Source of the DNA: Acinetobacter sp. ANC 4169 | GTDB lineage: Bacteria; Pseudomonadota; Gammaproteobacteria; Pseudomonadales; Moraxellaceae | Reading direction: 5' to 3' | Length of the DNA: 64,000 nucleotides | Assembly (NCBI RefSeq): GCF_002135355.1 | Contig: NZ_NEGE01000018.1 | Location: forward strand, 1-64,000 | Part shown: in pieces, positions 8,463 through 17,706 of the stretch | How the letters are laid out: each line of letters opens with the position of its first letter | Position numbering within the stretch: position 1 is the stretch's first letter | Notes under the pieces: generated by a model | Database searches by the model: none | Told to the model about the DNA's origin: nothing | What the model saw: only the letters and a program-made list of their open reading frames with translations | Translations under genes and position numbers: made by a program

Positions 8463-9536
8463 ATGTCAGAGTTGAAATTTTCAGATCTTGTGGAACCGGT
8501 TGCAATCGATCAAAAAACAGCTTTACGTGTAACGGTGTTGGGGGGCGGTAGTTTTGGTACTGCTATGGCCAATACTGCGGTACGTAATGGTTGCGACACC
8601 ATGATCTGGATTCGTGATGAAGCGGTAGCAGCAGAAATTAACCAAACCCATATTAATAAACGCTATTTACCCGATTTTGTTTTGGAGTCGGGCTTAAAGG
8701 CAGTGTCAGATTTGGAAACGGCTGTTTGTAATCGTGACATTATTTTGGTGGCTATACCGAGCCATTCTTTTCGCGATGTGCTTAAACAAATTAAGCCTTT
8801 TATTACTTCGCAGGCCGTCATTTCCTTAACCAAAGGCATTGAGGCGAAAACCTTTCATTTTATGAGCGATATTATTCGCGAAGAATTGCCTCAGGTTCCA
8901 TATGGTGTACTTTCCGGACCGAATCTGGCCAAGGAAATTATGGCCGGACAACCGGCAGGAACGGTTGTCGCCAGCCAATCGGAACTGGTGCGTTATGCGG
9001 TACAGCAAGCGTTACACAGCGCATTATTCCGGGTTTTTGCCAGTGATGATGTGCATGGTGTGGAATTGGGCGGGGCTTTAAAAAATATCTATGCTGTTGC
9101 CATGGGCATGGCTGCTGCTTATAAGGTGGGTGAAAATACCAAAAGTATGATTCTGACCCGTGCACTTGCAGAAATGAGCCGTTTTGCCGTGAAATTGGGT
9201 GCAAATCCTCTGACTTTTCTTGGTTTATCGGGCGTGGGTGATTTGTTTGCCACCTGTAATAGTCCGCTCAGTCGTAACTATCAAGTTGGGTTTGCCCTGG
9301 GTTCTGGTAAAAGTCTGGAGCAGGCGACTAAAGAATTGGGTCAAACCGCTGAAGGGATCAATACCATTGTGCAGGTACGTAGCCGTTCGGAAGAATTGGA
9401 TGTATATATGCCAATTACCAGTGCCTTATATGATGTGATTTTTGAAGGGGCTCCCCCTTTAAGCATCGCACTTTCACTCATGAAAAATGGGCATCGTAGT
9501 GATGTGGAATTTGTTTTGCCTCATAATGAAGTGTAA
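8463..9536 (+). CDS. gpsA: NAD(P)+-dependent glycerol-3-phosphate dehydrogenase
   Basis: A 357-residue cytoplasmic enzyme that reduces dihydroxyacetone phosphate to sn-glycerol 3-phosphate, the backbone precursor of membrane phospholipids. The Rossmann loop is GGGSFG (27-32). The substrate-binding region with the catalytic lysine is in VELGGALKNIYAVAMG, followed by the conserved GLSGVGDLFATCNS block. It is somewhat longer than typical (about 340) because of an N-terminal extension of some 20 residues, which is ordinary in this genus as far as I recall. It is followed by sixA. Confidence 0.97.
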   Translation: MSELKFSDLVEPVAIDQKTALRVTVLGGGSFGTAMANTAVRNGCDTMIWIRDEAVAAEINQTHINKRYLPDFVLESGLKAVSDLETAVCNRDIILVAIPSHSFRDVLKQIKPFITSQAVISLTKGIEAKTFHFMSDIIREELPQVPYGVLSGPNLAKEIMAGQPAGTVVASQSELVRYAVQQALHSALFRVFASDDVHGVELGGALKNIYAVAMGMAAAYKVGENTKSMILTRALAEMSRFAVKLGANPLTFLGLSGVGDLFATCNSPLSRNYQVGFALGSGKSLEQATKELGQTAEGINTIVQVRSRSEELDVYMPITSALYDVIFEGAPPLSIALSLMKNGHRSDVEFVLPHNEV

Positions 9537-9607
9537 TTTTTTAATAAGATTATTACCTTCATAAAGCCTGGTTATAATTGCTGCATATTCGAAAATAAGG
9601 AAATTTT

Positions 9608-10063
9608 ATGCAACTTACCTTAGTCCGTCATGGTGAAGCTGCTCCAGCGCTGCATGGTAATGATGACAAGCGGCCTTTAACCGAGCGTGGGCATAAGCAG
9701 GCACAATTCACCGCAGAATATTTAAAAAACATGATTCAGCCAGATGCTTTTGTGGTCAGTCCTTTATTGCGCGCGCAAGAAACCTTGGCCCATCTGCAAC
9801 ATTATTTTCCTGATGTGTCAGTCTTGGTGTGCAATAAAATCAAACCGGATGATGATGCAAAACTGGCAGTGGACTGGTTGTCACAGCTGCCTTATGAATC
9901 CATTGTGGTGGTGTGTCATATGAATGTAGTAGCACATATTTCGTCATTGTTGACAGCAGAACCTTTTCATCCGTATGCTTTGGCTGAAGCGCGGATATAT
10001 GAGCAAGCAGTCATTGCAACTGGGTTATCAACCCAGTTAAAAAGTTTTATTCCAAACGCATAA
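9608..10063 (+). CDS. sixA: Phosphohistidine phosphatase SixA
   Basis: A 151-residue histidine phosphatase-superfamily protein. The catalytic motif is LVRHGEA at residues 4-10, with the second arginine in SPLLRAQETL and the second histidine in VVVCHMN. SixA removes phosphate from histidine of HPt or PTS proteins (for example NPr in E. coli). A GGAAATTTT ribosome-binding region precedes the ATG. It is placed between gpsA and gspL in one orientation. The gaps of 72 and 31 bp permit an operon, with no functional link evident. Confidence 0.92.
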   Translation: MQLTLVRHGEAAPALHGNDDKRPLTERGHKQAQFTAEYLKNMIQPDAFVVSPLLRAQETLAHLQHYFPDVSVLVCNKIKPDDDAKLAVDWLSQLPYESIVVVCHMNVVAHISSLLTAEPFHPYALAEARIYEQAVIATGLSTQLKSFIPNA

Positions 10064-10093
10064 AATATTAATTAAAACGGCAGAAAAACATTA

Positions 10094-11233
10094 ATGTTGT
10101 ATTTATGGATGCCTGAAGCCAATGGGGCTTGGCAATGGTCGACTGGAGAAAGTTGGTCTCAGGCCACTAGTCTTGAACAATTGATTCAAGATACTCAAGG
10201 CTATCATGGGCAAGAAGCGGTAGTTTTTTTTCCGAGTCGCGATGTGCAAATGCTGCAACAGAGTCTGGCTAAACCTCAATACAAGAAATTGGGTGCGGAT
10301 GGGGTAAAATATTTATTAGAAGAATTTGTGGTTTTGCCCATCGATTCCATGAAAATATTGCATCATTTTCAAAATCCAGATCAATTGATCATTTTGGGTG
10401 TGGCACAGAGCACCGTTGAAACCTTGCAACATGCTTTGAACCTGATTCCGGTTAAAGTCATTTCCTTATTGCCTGATTTTCTCATTTTGCCGGTTCCAGA
10501 AGTGGGGCAAACCATCATTGCCAACCTGTCTGGACGCTTGCTGGTACGTGAAAGTGAATTTATGGGAAATTCGGTAGATGATTTGGCACTGTTTTTAGAT
10601 TATCAGCCGCAAGGTCAATCTTATAAAATCAGTAATTTTACTGCTGAACAAATGCAAAGCCTTGAAGCCATGGTGACGCATGAACAGATTGAAACTTTTG
10701 ATTATGCCGTGCCCTTATTAAAAAAAGCACAATATCATCCTTTTAATATTCTGCCTAAAGCCAAAAATAGCACGGGTGTATCTGGCTATTGGAAAGCGTG
10801 CGCTGCGGTATTGGTTGCTGCTTTAGTGGTTCAATTTGGCTATGATGTAACCCGCTGGTATAAATATAAAAAGGTGGCAGACCAGACTGCATTGCAAGCT
10901 GTTGATCAGTATAAATACTGGTTTGGGCAGAGTAGCCGTGTCACTGAACAGAATTTGAAAAGTCAGTTTGAAAGTCATGTACGCTTAAATAAAAGTGCCA
11001 ACACCCAAGCTTTGCAGTTGCTGAGCCGTATTGGGCCGGTGCTCATGCAAAACCAGATTGTGGCCAATCGTGTCCATTATGAGGCTTCAGCTTTAAACAT
11101 GGAATTAAAAGCGAATTCATCGACTGTACTGCAAAATTTAATCCAGCAGTTGAATCAGCAAGGCTTTAAGGCAGAATTAGGCAATATTCAGCCGAACGGA
11201 GCAGGTGTAATGGGATTGGTGAAAATACAATAA
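10094..11233 (+). CDS. gspL: Type II secretion system inner-membrane platform protein GspL
   Basis: A 379-residue protein with the GspL plan. A cytoplasmic actin-like N-terminal domain binds the ATPase GspE, a single transmembrane helix lies around residues 235-253 (WKACAAVLVAALVVQFGYDV), and a periplasmic ferredoxin-like domain binds GspM. The C-terminal sequence (LQNLIQQLNQQGFKAELGNI) fits that domain. Its stop overlaps the start of gspM by one base (TAATG), so translation is coupled. Other gsp genes are not here, in keeping with the scattered type II loci of Acinetobacter. Confidence 0.92.
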   Translation: MLYLWMPEANGAWQWSTGESWSQATSLEQLIQDTQGYHGQEAVVFFPSRDVQMLQQSLAKPQYKKLGADGVKYLLEEFVVLPIDSMKILHHFQNPDQLIILGVAQSTVETLQHALNLIPVKVISLLPDFLILPVPEVGQTIIANLSGRLLVRESEFMGNSVDDLALFLDYQPQGQSYKISNFTAEQMQSLEAMVTHEQIETFDYAVPLLKKAQYHPFNILPKAKNSTGVSGYWKACAAVLVAALVVQFGYDVTRWYKYKKVADQTALQAVDQYKYWFGQSSRVTEQNLKSQFESHVRLNKSANTQALQLLSRIGPVLMQNQIVANRVHYEASALNMELKANSSTVLQNLIQQLNQQGFKAELGNIQPNGAGVMGLVKIQ

Positions 11234-11712
11234 TGAATACATCAGAAAAACTGCAAAACTCGATTGATCAGTCCATCGAAAGAATCACTGATTATCTGGA
11301 TCGGCTGTCTGTACGTGAACGCTATATGGTGATCTTCACAACGGTTTTTGTACTGGTTGCGGCCATTGGTTCAGCACTTTGGTATATGCATGCCGCCGCC
11401 AATAAACAGCAGAATCGGGTCAATGATTTAAAAGACATGATGGTGTGGATGCAGAGCAATGCGGTAACCATGAAACCCGCCGATGATTTGCAGTTAACTG
11501 CGGCTGATAAGGTGCAACGCGTTGCCCAGCAGCAGGGATTGTCTGTGGCATCGCAACAGGCAGGTGAGCAAATCCAGATTGTGGCAGCGCATGAAAATTA
11601 TGCCATTTTGGCCAATTTTTTAACCCAATTGACGCAAATGGGTCTAAGCCTTGAAAAAATAGAATTAATTTCCGAGGCGGGGCAGATTAAATTAACAGCG
11701 ACAGTGCAATAA
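11233..11712 (+). CDS. gspM: Type II secretion system protein GspM
   Basis: A 159-residue bitopic membrane protein with one transmembrane helix at residues 31-52 (YMVIFTTVFVLVAAIGSALW). A periplasmic coiled segment and a small ferredoxin-like C-terminal domain follow. The motif LSVRERYM just before the membrane helix is typical of GspM. It partners GspL in the inner-membrane assembly platform. Its start overlaps the gspL stop by one nucleotide. Directly at its stop a 22-codon open frame (11712-11780) begins, but I do not consider it a gene. Confidence 0.92.
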   Translation: MNTSEKLQNSIDQSIERITDYLDRLSVRERYMVIFTTVFVLVAAIGSALWYMHAAANKQQNRVNDLKDMMVWMQSNAVTMKPADDLQLTAADKVQRVAQQQGLSVASQQAGEQIQIVAAHENYAILANFLTQLTQMGLSLEKIELISEAGQIKLTATVQ

Positions 11713-11802
11713 TGGGTAAAAATAAAGATCTGCTAAGCATGGTGTTTTGTACAGGCTATGCCTATAATATGGCGACTTAAAAAGCAGTAGACTTTTATAG
11801 AT

Positions 11803-12813
11803 ATGTTGTATTCTCTTGCCCGCCCTTTGTTGTTTTCTTTAGCACCAGAGCGTGCACATGAGCTAACATTATCGTTATTGAAATCAGCTCATCGCATGGG
11901 CATGATGCGTCAAAACGTAGCGTCCAAACCTGTGACCTGTATGGGAATCGAATTTCCCAATCCGGTAGGTTTAGCCGCTGGTTTAGACAAAAATGGCGCT
12001 TATATTGATGCCCTGGCTGGACTGGGGTTTGGTTTTATTGAAATTGGAACCATTACGCCACGTCCTCAATCGGGCAATCCGCATCCCCGTTTATTCCGTT
12101 TACCTGAAGCCAAAGCCATTATTAACCGTATGGGGTTTAATAATGATGGGGTGGATAAACTGGTTGAAAATGTCAAAGCAGCAAAATTCAAAGGCATTTT
12201 AGGCATTAATATTGGTAAAAATGCCGATACGCCGGTTGAAAATGCAGTGGATGATTATCTGATCTGCCTTGAAAAAGTCTACAATTACGCTTCTTATATT
12301 ACTGTTAATATTTCATCACCCAATACCAAAAATTTGCGTAGCCTGCAAAGTGGCGATGCACTGACCGAATTATTGCAAACCTTAAGAAAACGTCAGCTTG
12401 AACTGGCTGAAGAACATCAGCATTATGTACCTTTGGTGCTTAAGGTTGCACCAGATCTGACTGCCGAAGATATCGATTTTATTGCCAAACAGCTCATCCA
12501 GTTTAAAATTGATGGTTTGATTGTGACCAATACCACCTTATCTCGTGAAGGGGTAGAAAATCTCAAGCATGGCGATGAAGCAGGCGGCTTGTCCGGTGCT
12601 CCGGTATTTGAAAAAAGTACTGCTTGTCTGGCCGCTTTCGCTAAAGCACTGAAAGGTCAAGTTCCATTGATTGGAGTGGGCGGTATTTTGTCAGGTGAAC
12701 AGGCGGTTGCAAAACAGCAAGCAGGTGCCAGCCTTGTACAAATTTATAGTGGCCTCATATATACAGGTCCAAGCTTGGTAAAAGATTGTGTTGATGCTTT
12801 AAAAACGCCATGA
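11803..12813 (+). CDS. pyrD: Dihydroorotate dehydrogenase (quinone), class 2
   Basis: A 336-residue membrane-associated flavoprotein that oxidises dihydroorotate to orotate with ubiquinone, the fourth step of pyrimidine synthesis. The N-terminal amphipathic helices that dock to the membrane ([20 protein letters not shown]) mark class 2. FMN and substrate motifs are [10 protein letters not shown], the catalytic serine region [12 protein letters not shown] and the phosphate loop [10 protein letters not shown]. The end overlaps the start of cvpA by four bases (ATGA), and purF follows, so a nucleotide-biosynthesis operon pyrD-cvpA-purF is likely. Confidence 0.97.
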   Translation: MLYSLARPLLFSLAPERAHELTLSLLKSAHRMGMMRQNVASKPVTCMGIEFPNPVGLAAGLDKNGAYIDALAGLGFGFIEIGTITPRPQSGNPHPRLFRLPEAKAIINRMGFNNDGVDKLVENVKAAKFKGILGINIGKNADTPVENAVDDYLICLEKVYNYASYITVNISSPNTKNLRSLQSGDALTELLQTLRKRQLELAEEHQHYVPLVLKVAPDLTAEDIDFIAKQLIQFKIDGLIVTNTTLSREGVENLKHGDEAGGLSGAPVFEKSTACLAAFAKALKGQVPLIGVGGILSGEQAVAKQQAGASLVQIYSGLIYTGPSLVKDCVDALKTP

Positions 12814-13397
12814 ATACACTGGATATCTTCATACTGATTATTTTGCTCATTGGAGGGCTCAACGGTTTGCGACAAGGATTGGTTTCAGCCTTTGCGAACT
12901 TGGTAGGATGGATTTTTGCGCTGATAGTCGGTGCAAAATACGCGACCATCCTGGCACCTTCGATGGTCTCACTTAGTGCAGATCCAGTAGTACAAAAAAT
13001 AGCAGCTTTTGCATTTATTGTATTGGTCATGGTGGTATTCACCTGGATTATTACCGCATTCCTCAACAAGATATTAAAGAGTCTGAAGCTTGGTCCGCTG
13101 AATAGACTGGCAGGCGGTGCTTTTGGCTCTTTAAAAGGTTTAATGATTGTACTGATTACCATGCAGGGCATTGGCCCTTGGGTAGAAAGCTCCCCGCATT
13201 GGAAACAGTCTAAATTCGTACAACTCCTTATTCCTTATGCACCCTGGGCGACCGAACTTTCTAAAGAAGCGGCGCAAGGGGCACTTGCTCATATCAAGTC
13301 CGATGAAGGTGCGCCGACATCTTCCGACTCATCATCTGATAAAACGCAGAAGCATGCAGCGCGTACAGATGAATCAACAAATAATCCTTTTTATTAA
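12810..13397 (+). CDS. cvpA: CvpA family membrane protein
   Basis: A 195-residue protein with four predicted transmembrane helices in the first 130 residues. It opens with [22 protein letters not shown], the CvpA signature, and a polar serine-rich tail ([14 protein letters not shown]) follows the membrane domain. E. coli CvpA is needed for colicin V production and affects envelope stress and purine-related phenotypes. Its molecular role is unsettled. It overlaps pyrD by four bases and is 24 bp upstream of purF, preserving the classic cvpA-purF linkage. Confidence 0.93.
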   Translation: MNTLDIFILIILLIGGLNGLRQGLVSAFANLVGWIFALIVGAKYATILAPSMVSLSADPVVQKIAAFAFIVLVMVVFTWIITAFLNKILKSLKLGPLNRLAGGAFGSLKGLMIVLITMQGIGPWVESSPHWKQSKFVQLLIPYAPWATELSKEAAQGALAHIKSDEGAPTSSDSSSDKTQKHAARTDESTNNPFY

Positions 13398-13421
13398 TCC
13401 TAGCTTGTTTGCGAGGTTGCT

Positions 13422-14960
13422 ATGTGTGGAGTTGTTGGTATAGCTGGTAAGTCACCTGTTAACCAAATGTTGTTTGATGCATTGACGATGTTACAGCATC
13501 GTGGTCAGGATGCAGCCGGAATAGTAACTTGTCATGAAGGGCGTTTGTTCCTGCGTAAAGACAACGGTATGGTACGAGACGTCTTTCATACGCGTCACAT
13601 GCGTGCACTGCTAGGTAATTACGGTATTGGTCATGTGCGTTATCCAACAGCAGGTTCTTCAAGCAGTGCAGAAGCACAGCCATTTTATGTGAACTCGCCT
13701 TATGGTATTACCTTGGCGCATAACGGTAACTTGACCAACGCTGAAGAAATTCATGAAGACTTGTTTAAAACAGATCTTCGTCACATGAATACCGATTCGG
13801 ATTCTGAAGTACTGCTCAACGTTTTTGCACATGAAATGCACAAGAACGGCAAGTTGAATCCATCACCGGAAGATATCTTTGATGTAGTGTCACGTGTACA
13901 TGAGCGCTGCAAGGGTGCTTATGGTGTAGTCGCCATGATTACTGGACATGGTTTGGTTGGCTTCCGTGATCCAAATGGTATTCGTCCATTGATCTATGGT
14001 TCGCGTGAAACTGAAAAAGGCATGGAATATATCATTGCTTCCGAGTCTGTAGCGATTACCGCTTTGGGCTTTAAAGTTGAACGTGATATTGAACCAGGTG
14101 AAGCAATCTTCATTACTTCAGAAGGTGAATTGTTCAGCAAGCAGTGTGCTGCAGATCCTGAATATCGTCCTTGTATCTTCGAATATGTCTATTTTGCACG
14201 TCCGGATGCAATCATTGATGGCATTTCAGTGTATAAGGCACGTTTGAAGATGGGCGAAAAGCTTGCTAATAAAATTATCCGTGAATGGGGTGAAGAGCAC
14301 GACATCGATGTGGTGATTCCAATTCCGGATACTTCCCGTACTTCCGCTTTGGAACTGGCAAATAGCTTGGGTGTTAAATTCCGTGAAGGTTTTGTGAAAA
14401 ACCGTTATATCGGACGTACCTTTATTATGCCGGGTCAGCAGCAACGTGAAAAATCAGTACGTCAAAAACTCAACCCGGTTGAGCTTGAGTTTAAAGGCAA
14501 AAACGTTTTACTGGTAGATGACTCGATTGTACGTGGTACGACCTGTAACGAAATTATTCAAATGGCACGTGATGCTGGCGCAAAAAAAGTATTCTTTGCT
14601 TCAGCTGCACCGATGGTGAAATATCCAAACGTGTACGGTATTGATATGCCTGCAAAAGCAGAATTGATTGCTTCAAACCGTAGTGTTGAAGAAATTCGTG
14701 AAATTATTGGTGCTGACCGTTTAATTTTCCAGGATCTGGAAGATTTGAAAGGCGCAGTACGTACCAGTAAAGTACCGGCATTGCAGGAATTTGACTGTTC
14801 GGTGTTTGACGGTGTGTATGTGGCAGGCGGTATTGATGCAGCTTATCTCGATAATCTTGAGAACAAGCGTAACGATTCTGCGAAAAAAGCCCAAGGCGGT
14901 TATATTGATGTCAATATCGATGCTGCATCAGTAGACTTGACTGGCGTGAAAGAAGAATAA
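13422..14960 (+). CDS. purF: Amidophosphoribosyltransferase
   Basis: A 512-residue enzyme of the first committed step of purine synthesis, which transfers glutamine-derived ammonia to PRPP. The N-terminus is MCGVVGI, and cleavage of Met exposes the nucleophilic Cys of the Ntn glutaminase domain. [11 protein letters not shown] and AHNGNL are conserved glutaminase motifs. The C-terminal phosphoribosyltransferase domain has the PRPP loop [13 protein letters not shown]. Length is normal. It ends the pyrD-cvpA-purF operon with a strong terminator. Confidence 0.98.
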   Translation: MCGVVGIAGKSPVNQMLFDALTMLQHRGQDAAGIVTCHEGRLFLRKDNGMVRDVFHTRHMRALLGNYGIGHVRYPTAGSSSSAEAQPFYVNSPYGITLAHNGNLTNAEEIHEDLFKTDLRHMNTDSDSEVLLNVFAHEMHKNGKLNPSPEDIFDVVSRVHERCKGAYGVVAMITGHGLVGFRDPNGIRPLIYGSRETEKGMEYIIASESVAITALGFKVERDIEPGEAIFITSEGELFSKQCAADPEYRPCIFEYVYFARPDAIIDGISVYKARLKMGEKLANKIIREWGEEHDIDVVIPIPDTSRTSALELANSLGVKFREGFVKNRYIGRTFIMPGQQQREKSVRQKLNPVELEFKGKNVLLVDDSIVRGTTCNEIIQMARDAGAKKVFFASAAPMVKYPNVYGIDMPAKAELIASNRSVEEIREIIGADRLIFQDLEDLKGAVRTSKVPALQEFDCSVFDGVYVAGGIDAAYLDNLENKRNDSAKKAQGGYIDVNIDAASVDLTGVKEE

Positions 14961-14979
14961 ATTCTTCTTCCATACTATG

Positions 14980-15005
14980 AAAAGCGGGAAATTCCCGCTT
15001 TTTTA
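14980..15005 (+). terminator. Terminator after purF
   Basis: The stem AAAAGCGGGAA-ATTCCCGCTTTT is followed by a T-run. Confidence 0.9.
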
Positions 15006-15050
15006 ATTTATGATAGGTGAATAAATACAATGTAATACAGGAACTTTACA

Positions 15051-16940
15051 TTGAAGCATGTGGGTTATTCTTTCATAAAAAATAAAAATATGGTTTGGTC
15101 TGCAAGTGTCTGTATGCTTGCGGTACTGCTCACGCTATTCATTTTAAATACCATTGTAGGATTGAACGTTTTTTATTTTGATCAGACTCAATCCATCTTC
15201 TGGCATGTGTTAAGCCCTTATCTCATTGTGCTATTGCTGAGCGTGATGATCATTTCTGTACTGTACGAGTTTTATGTGTTTCGTTCAGGTGGTCATTCAC
15301 TGGCAAAACAGTTGGGTGCACGTCGCTTAAGCCTCATTGAAAGTATTCCTGAAGAAAGTATTGCGCTGAAAATTACCGAACAGCTGGCCGATACTTTTTT
15401 AATTGATGCGCCAGCTGTTTATGTGCTTCCTGATGAAGTGGGCGTAAATGCACTTACGGCCGGGTTTTATCCACGTGATATTGTGATTATCTTGACTTGG
15501 GGTGCTTTGCAGAATCTGGATGAACTAGAACTTTATGGTTTGCTCAGCCATGAGTTTAATAAAATTTTGTCTGGTGAAACGGCTGAAAATACCCGTTTAA
15601 AAATTCTCTACAGTAGTCTGACCACTTTTAGTCAGTGGGGCAGCAAAATTGCCAAACTTGGCTTTACCAAGCACGGCCAGGCACATACGCATAAATTTGC
15701 GACTTCTTTTGTGGCCATGGGTGGAATAATCTGGTTGATTGGAAGTCTGGGTGTTTTGATTACCCGTTTTATTAAATACATTTCACTTGGTAGCCGTACT
15801 TTTAAGAATGATCAAAAAACCAGACGCCTGATTCAAAACGATGCCAATGTGCAAACCTTGCTCAGAATTTATGTGCATCATTCAGGTTCGCAGATTCATA
15901 GTGAATATGCCGAATCCATTTCGCATATGTGTTTTGCCAATTCTTTAAGTCCACAAAACTGGATGAATATTCACCCCAGTATTGAACAGCGTATTTATGA
16001 ATTGAACCCTGGTCTGGTGCAGGATTTACAGCTTGAGAATTTAAAAAAATTACGTAATCAGCCATTATTTAGTTTGTTCCGTTCCTTTGATGAACTCAAC
16101 AGTGAAGTCTACACGCCGTGGAGTTCGCCTCAACCCTTGCCATTGCTGCGTTTATCCCCAATTAGTTTTGCCATTAATGATGCAATCAAGCCACTTAATC
16201 CGGAAATTCGCGACAATATGCAGCGTCCTGAGCTGATTCAGCGTGCACTACAGACCGCAACAGGTTCGCGCGAAGTGATGGTGGCGATTTTAATGATTCG
16301 TCAATACCGTGAATTTATTCCTGCCGAGGCTGAGGTCAGTCGTGCCATAGTTGATTCATTGCTGCATCTGGATGGCCGGGTGCATATCTCGATCTTTCAT
16401 GAAGCATGTAAAAATATTGGCAGCATGCCTGCGACCATTGCACGTCAGTTTTTAATGAAACTGGCACGAATTATTCAGGAAGATGGCGAAATTGGTCTGC
16501 TAGATGCTTTATTGCTGGAATGTGTTAAATATGAATTGAATCTGCTGCCTTTACATACACCCACCTCACAGGAAGATGTAAAACCGCAAATCGTACGTTT
16601 GATTGATGCCTTGTTGCATGTGCAGCAGATTAATAGCCAGAATCAGCTCGACGTACGTAAGAAAATTCTGCGACGGGTACTCACGTTAAAAGAGCTGGAA
16701 ATGTATGCCGAAATTTCGGATGAGCCGATTGATTTGTCAGAAATCTTAAATGATATTGCAGGTTTATTGCTGCGTGACCGCTTAAGTATTTTGGGTGTTG
16801 CTGAGCTATGTTTGTGGAATGACCGTATTATTACCCAAGATGAACTGGATGTTCTGCAACTGCTGTATTGGCGTTTTGGTTTTGAAACCGATGAAATTGT
16901 CGATCTGATGCAGAAGAAAAATAGTTTGATGATAGTCTAG
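15051..16940 (+). CDS. Integral-membrane M48 peptidase relative lacking zinc ligands
   Basis: A 629-residue protein from a TTG start preceded by CAGGAAC. Two transmembrane helices lie at about 15-37 and 52-72 and one or two more at about 220-245, as in HtpX-like M48 proteases. The metal motif expected as HExxH reads HEFNK at 167-171, so the second histidine is a lysine. The downstream region where family members have E-x-x-A-D reads KTRRLIQNDANVQ (256-268), without the acidic zinc ligand. The HPSIEQRIYELNP segment typical of the family is kept. A roughly 300-residue helical C-terminal extension is unassigned. It is probably an inactive scaffold or regulator. Confidence 0.75.
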   Translation: MKHVGYSFIKNKNMVWSASVCMLAVLLTLFILNTIVGLNVFYFDQTQSIFWHVLSPYLIVLLLSVMIISVLYEFYVFRSGGHSLAKQLGARRLSLIESIPEESIALKITEQLADTFLIDAPAVYVLPDEVGVNALTAGFYPRDIVIILTWGALQNLDELELYGLLSHEFNKILSGETAENTRLKILYSSLTTFSQWGSKIAKLGFTKHGQAHTHKFATSFVAMGGIIWLIGSLGVLITRFIKYISLGSRTFKNDQKTRRLIQNDANVQTLLRIYVHHSGSQIHSEYAESISHMCFANSLSPQNWMNIHPSIEQRIYELNPGLVQDLQLENLKKLRNQPLFSLFRSFDELNSEVYTPWSSPQPLPLLRLSPISFAINDAIKPLNPEIRDNMQRPELIQRALQTATGSREVMVAILMIRQYREFIPAEAEVSRAIVDSLLHLDGRVHISIFHEACKNIGSMPATIARQFLMKLARIIQEDGEIGLLDALLLECVKYELNLLPLHTPTSQEDVKPQIVRLIDALLHVQQINSQNQLDVRKKILRRVLTLKELEMYAEISDEPIDLSEILNDIAGLLLRDRLSILGVAELCLWNDRIITQDELDVLQLLYWRFGFETDEIVDLMQKKNSLMIV

Positions 16941-17037
16941 ACAAGCTGCGATAAAATTAGTGATGATTCAATAAAAGCACAGCAAAAAATCAGTAATCTC
17001 GTTAGAATACCAAGTATTCAATTGGTGATGAAAAAAG

Positions 17038-17706
17038 ATGATAGGGCATCAGCGTGACATACTGGCAACATTGGGAATCGATATCTGGATTCCCCGGGAT
17101 GTTGCATGTCAAAAAATGCCATCTTCATCACTCTGGCGCGATCAGGCTGCACCAGAATATCAGACTGAAATTGTGCTGGCAAAAGCGCCAGCAGTCTTGC
17201 CATTAGAGCTTAAAGCCGATCCAGAGCAAGCGATTGAGCGTATCGAACCGGTCAAGACTCCGGATGTCTCAGTAAGCGCAGAAAAAGTTGAAGTTGTAGC
17301 CGAAGTCATTGCAGAGCGTGCAGCGCTGCAAATAGCAGCTTTTCAACTACAAGCCTTAAGTTTGCCACATTGTGTCATTGTTGTGGATGCAACCGAAATG
17401 AGCGCTGAACAGCAGCAGCTTTGGAGTAATATTCAACAGGCGGTGCTGGCTGAATATTATGAATTACAGTGGCCATTTCCTTTAATGAATTTCCAGGATG
17501 GCCATGGGGTGGAAAGTTATGTGCAAGGCTTTCTTGATGCCATAAGTACAGATAAAAATATTATCTTTCTAGGGCAATGTACCTATTTAAAAAACTCAAA
17601 AAGTATCAATCTGGCTGGTTTGCAGGAAATGCTGGATCAGCCCTTATTAAAAAAACGCTTGTGGCAGTTTATGCAAAAAAGGCCTCAAAACACGGATGGA
17701 ACATGA
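17038..17706 (+). CDS. Unassigned protein; possible DNA polymerase III psi subunit (HolD-like)
   Basis: A 222-residue soluble protein. The N-terminus (MIGHQRDILATLGIDIWIPR) resembles the start of HolD, where RRDWQLQQLGITQW contacts the clamp-loader subunit DnaX. A low-complexity Ala/Glu/Val linker follows at about 45-100, and then a Rossmann-like half with HCVIVVDATEM and a C-terminal LLKKRLWQFMQKR helix that recalls the end of HolD. HolD is very divergent between genera, so this is inference. The stop overlaps the start of the next gene by four bases (ATGA), showing translational coupling to the hydroxyacid dehydrogenase. Confidence 0.5.
   Translation: MIGHQRDILATLGIDIWIPRDVACQKMPSSSLWRDQAAPEYQTEIVLAKAPAVLPLELKADPEQAIERIEPVKTPDVSVSAEKVEVVAEVIAERAALQIAAFQLQALSLPHCVIVVDATEMSAEQQQLWSNIQQAVLAEYYELQWPFPLMNFQDGHGVESYVQGFLDAISTDKNIIFLGQCTYLKNSKSINLAGLQEMLDQPLLKKRLWQFMQKRPQNTDGT

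Noticed and set aside
11712..11780. 22-codon ORF after gspM (a possible gspN remnant or small protein)
   Set aside because: It is too short, has no ribosome-binding site of its own, no recognised family and no supporting context.
17577..17702. N-terminal extension of the 2-hydroxyacid dehydrogenase
   Set aside because: This part lies wholly within the preceding gene in another frame. The ATG at 17703 overlaps that gene's stop in the usual ATGA coupling and gives the family's normal length.
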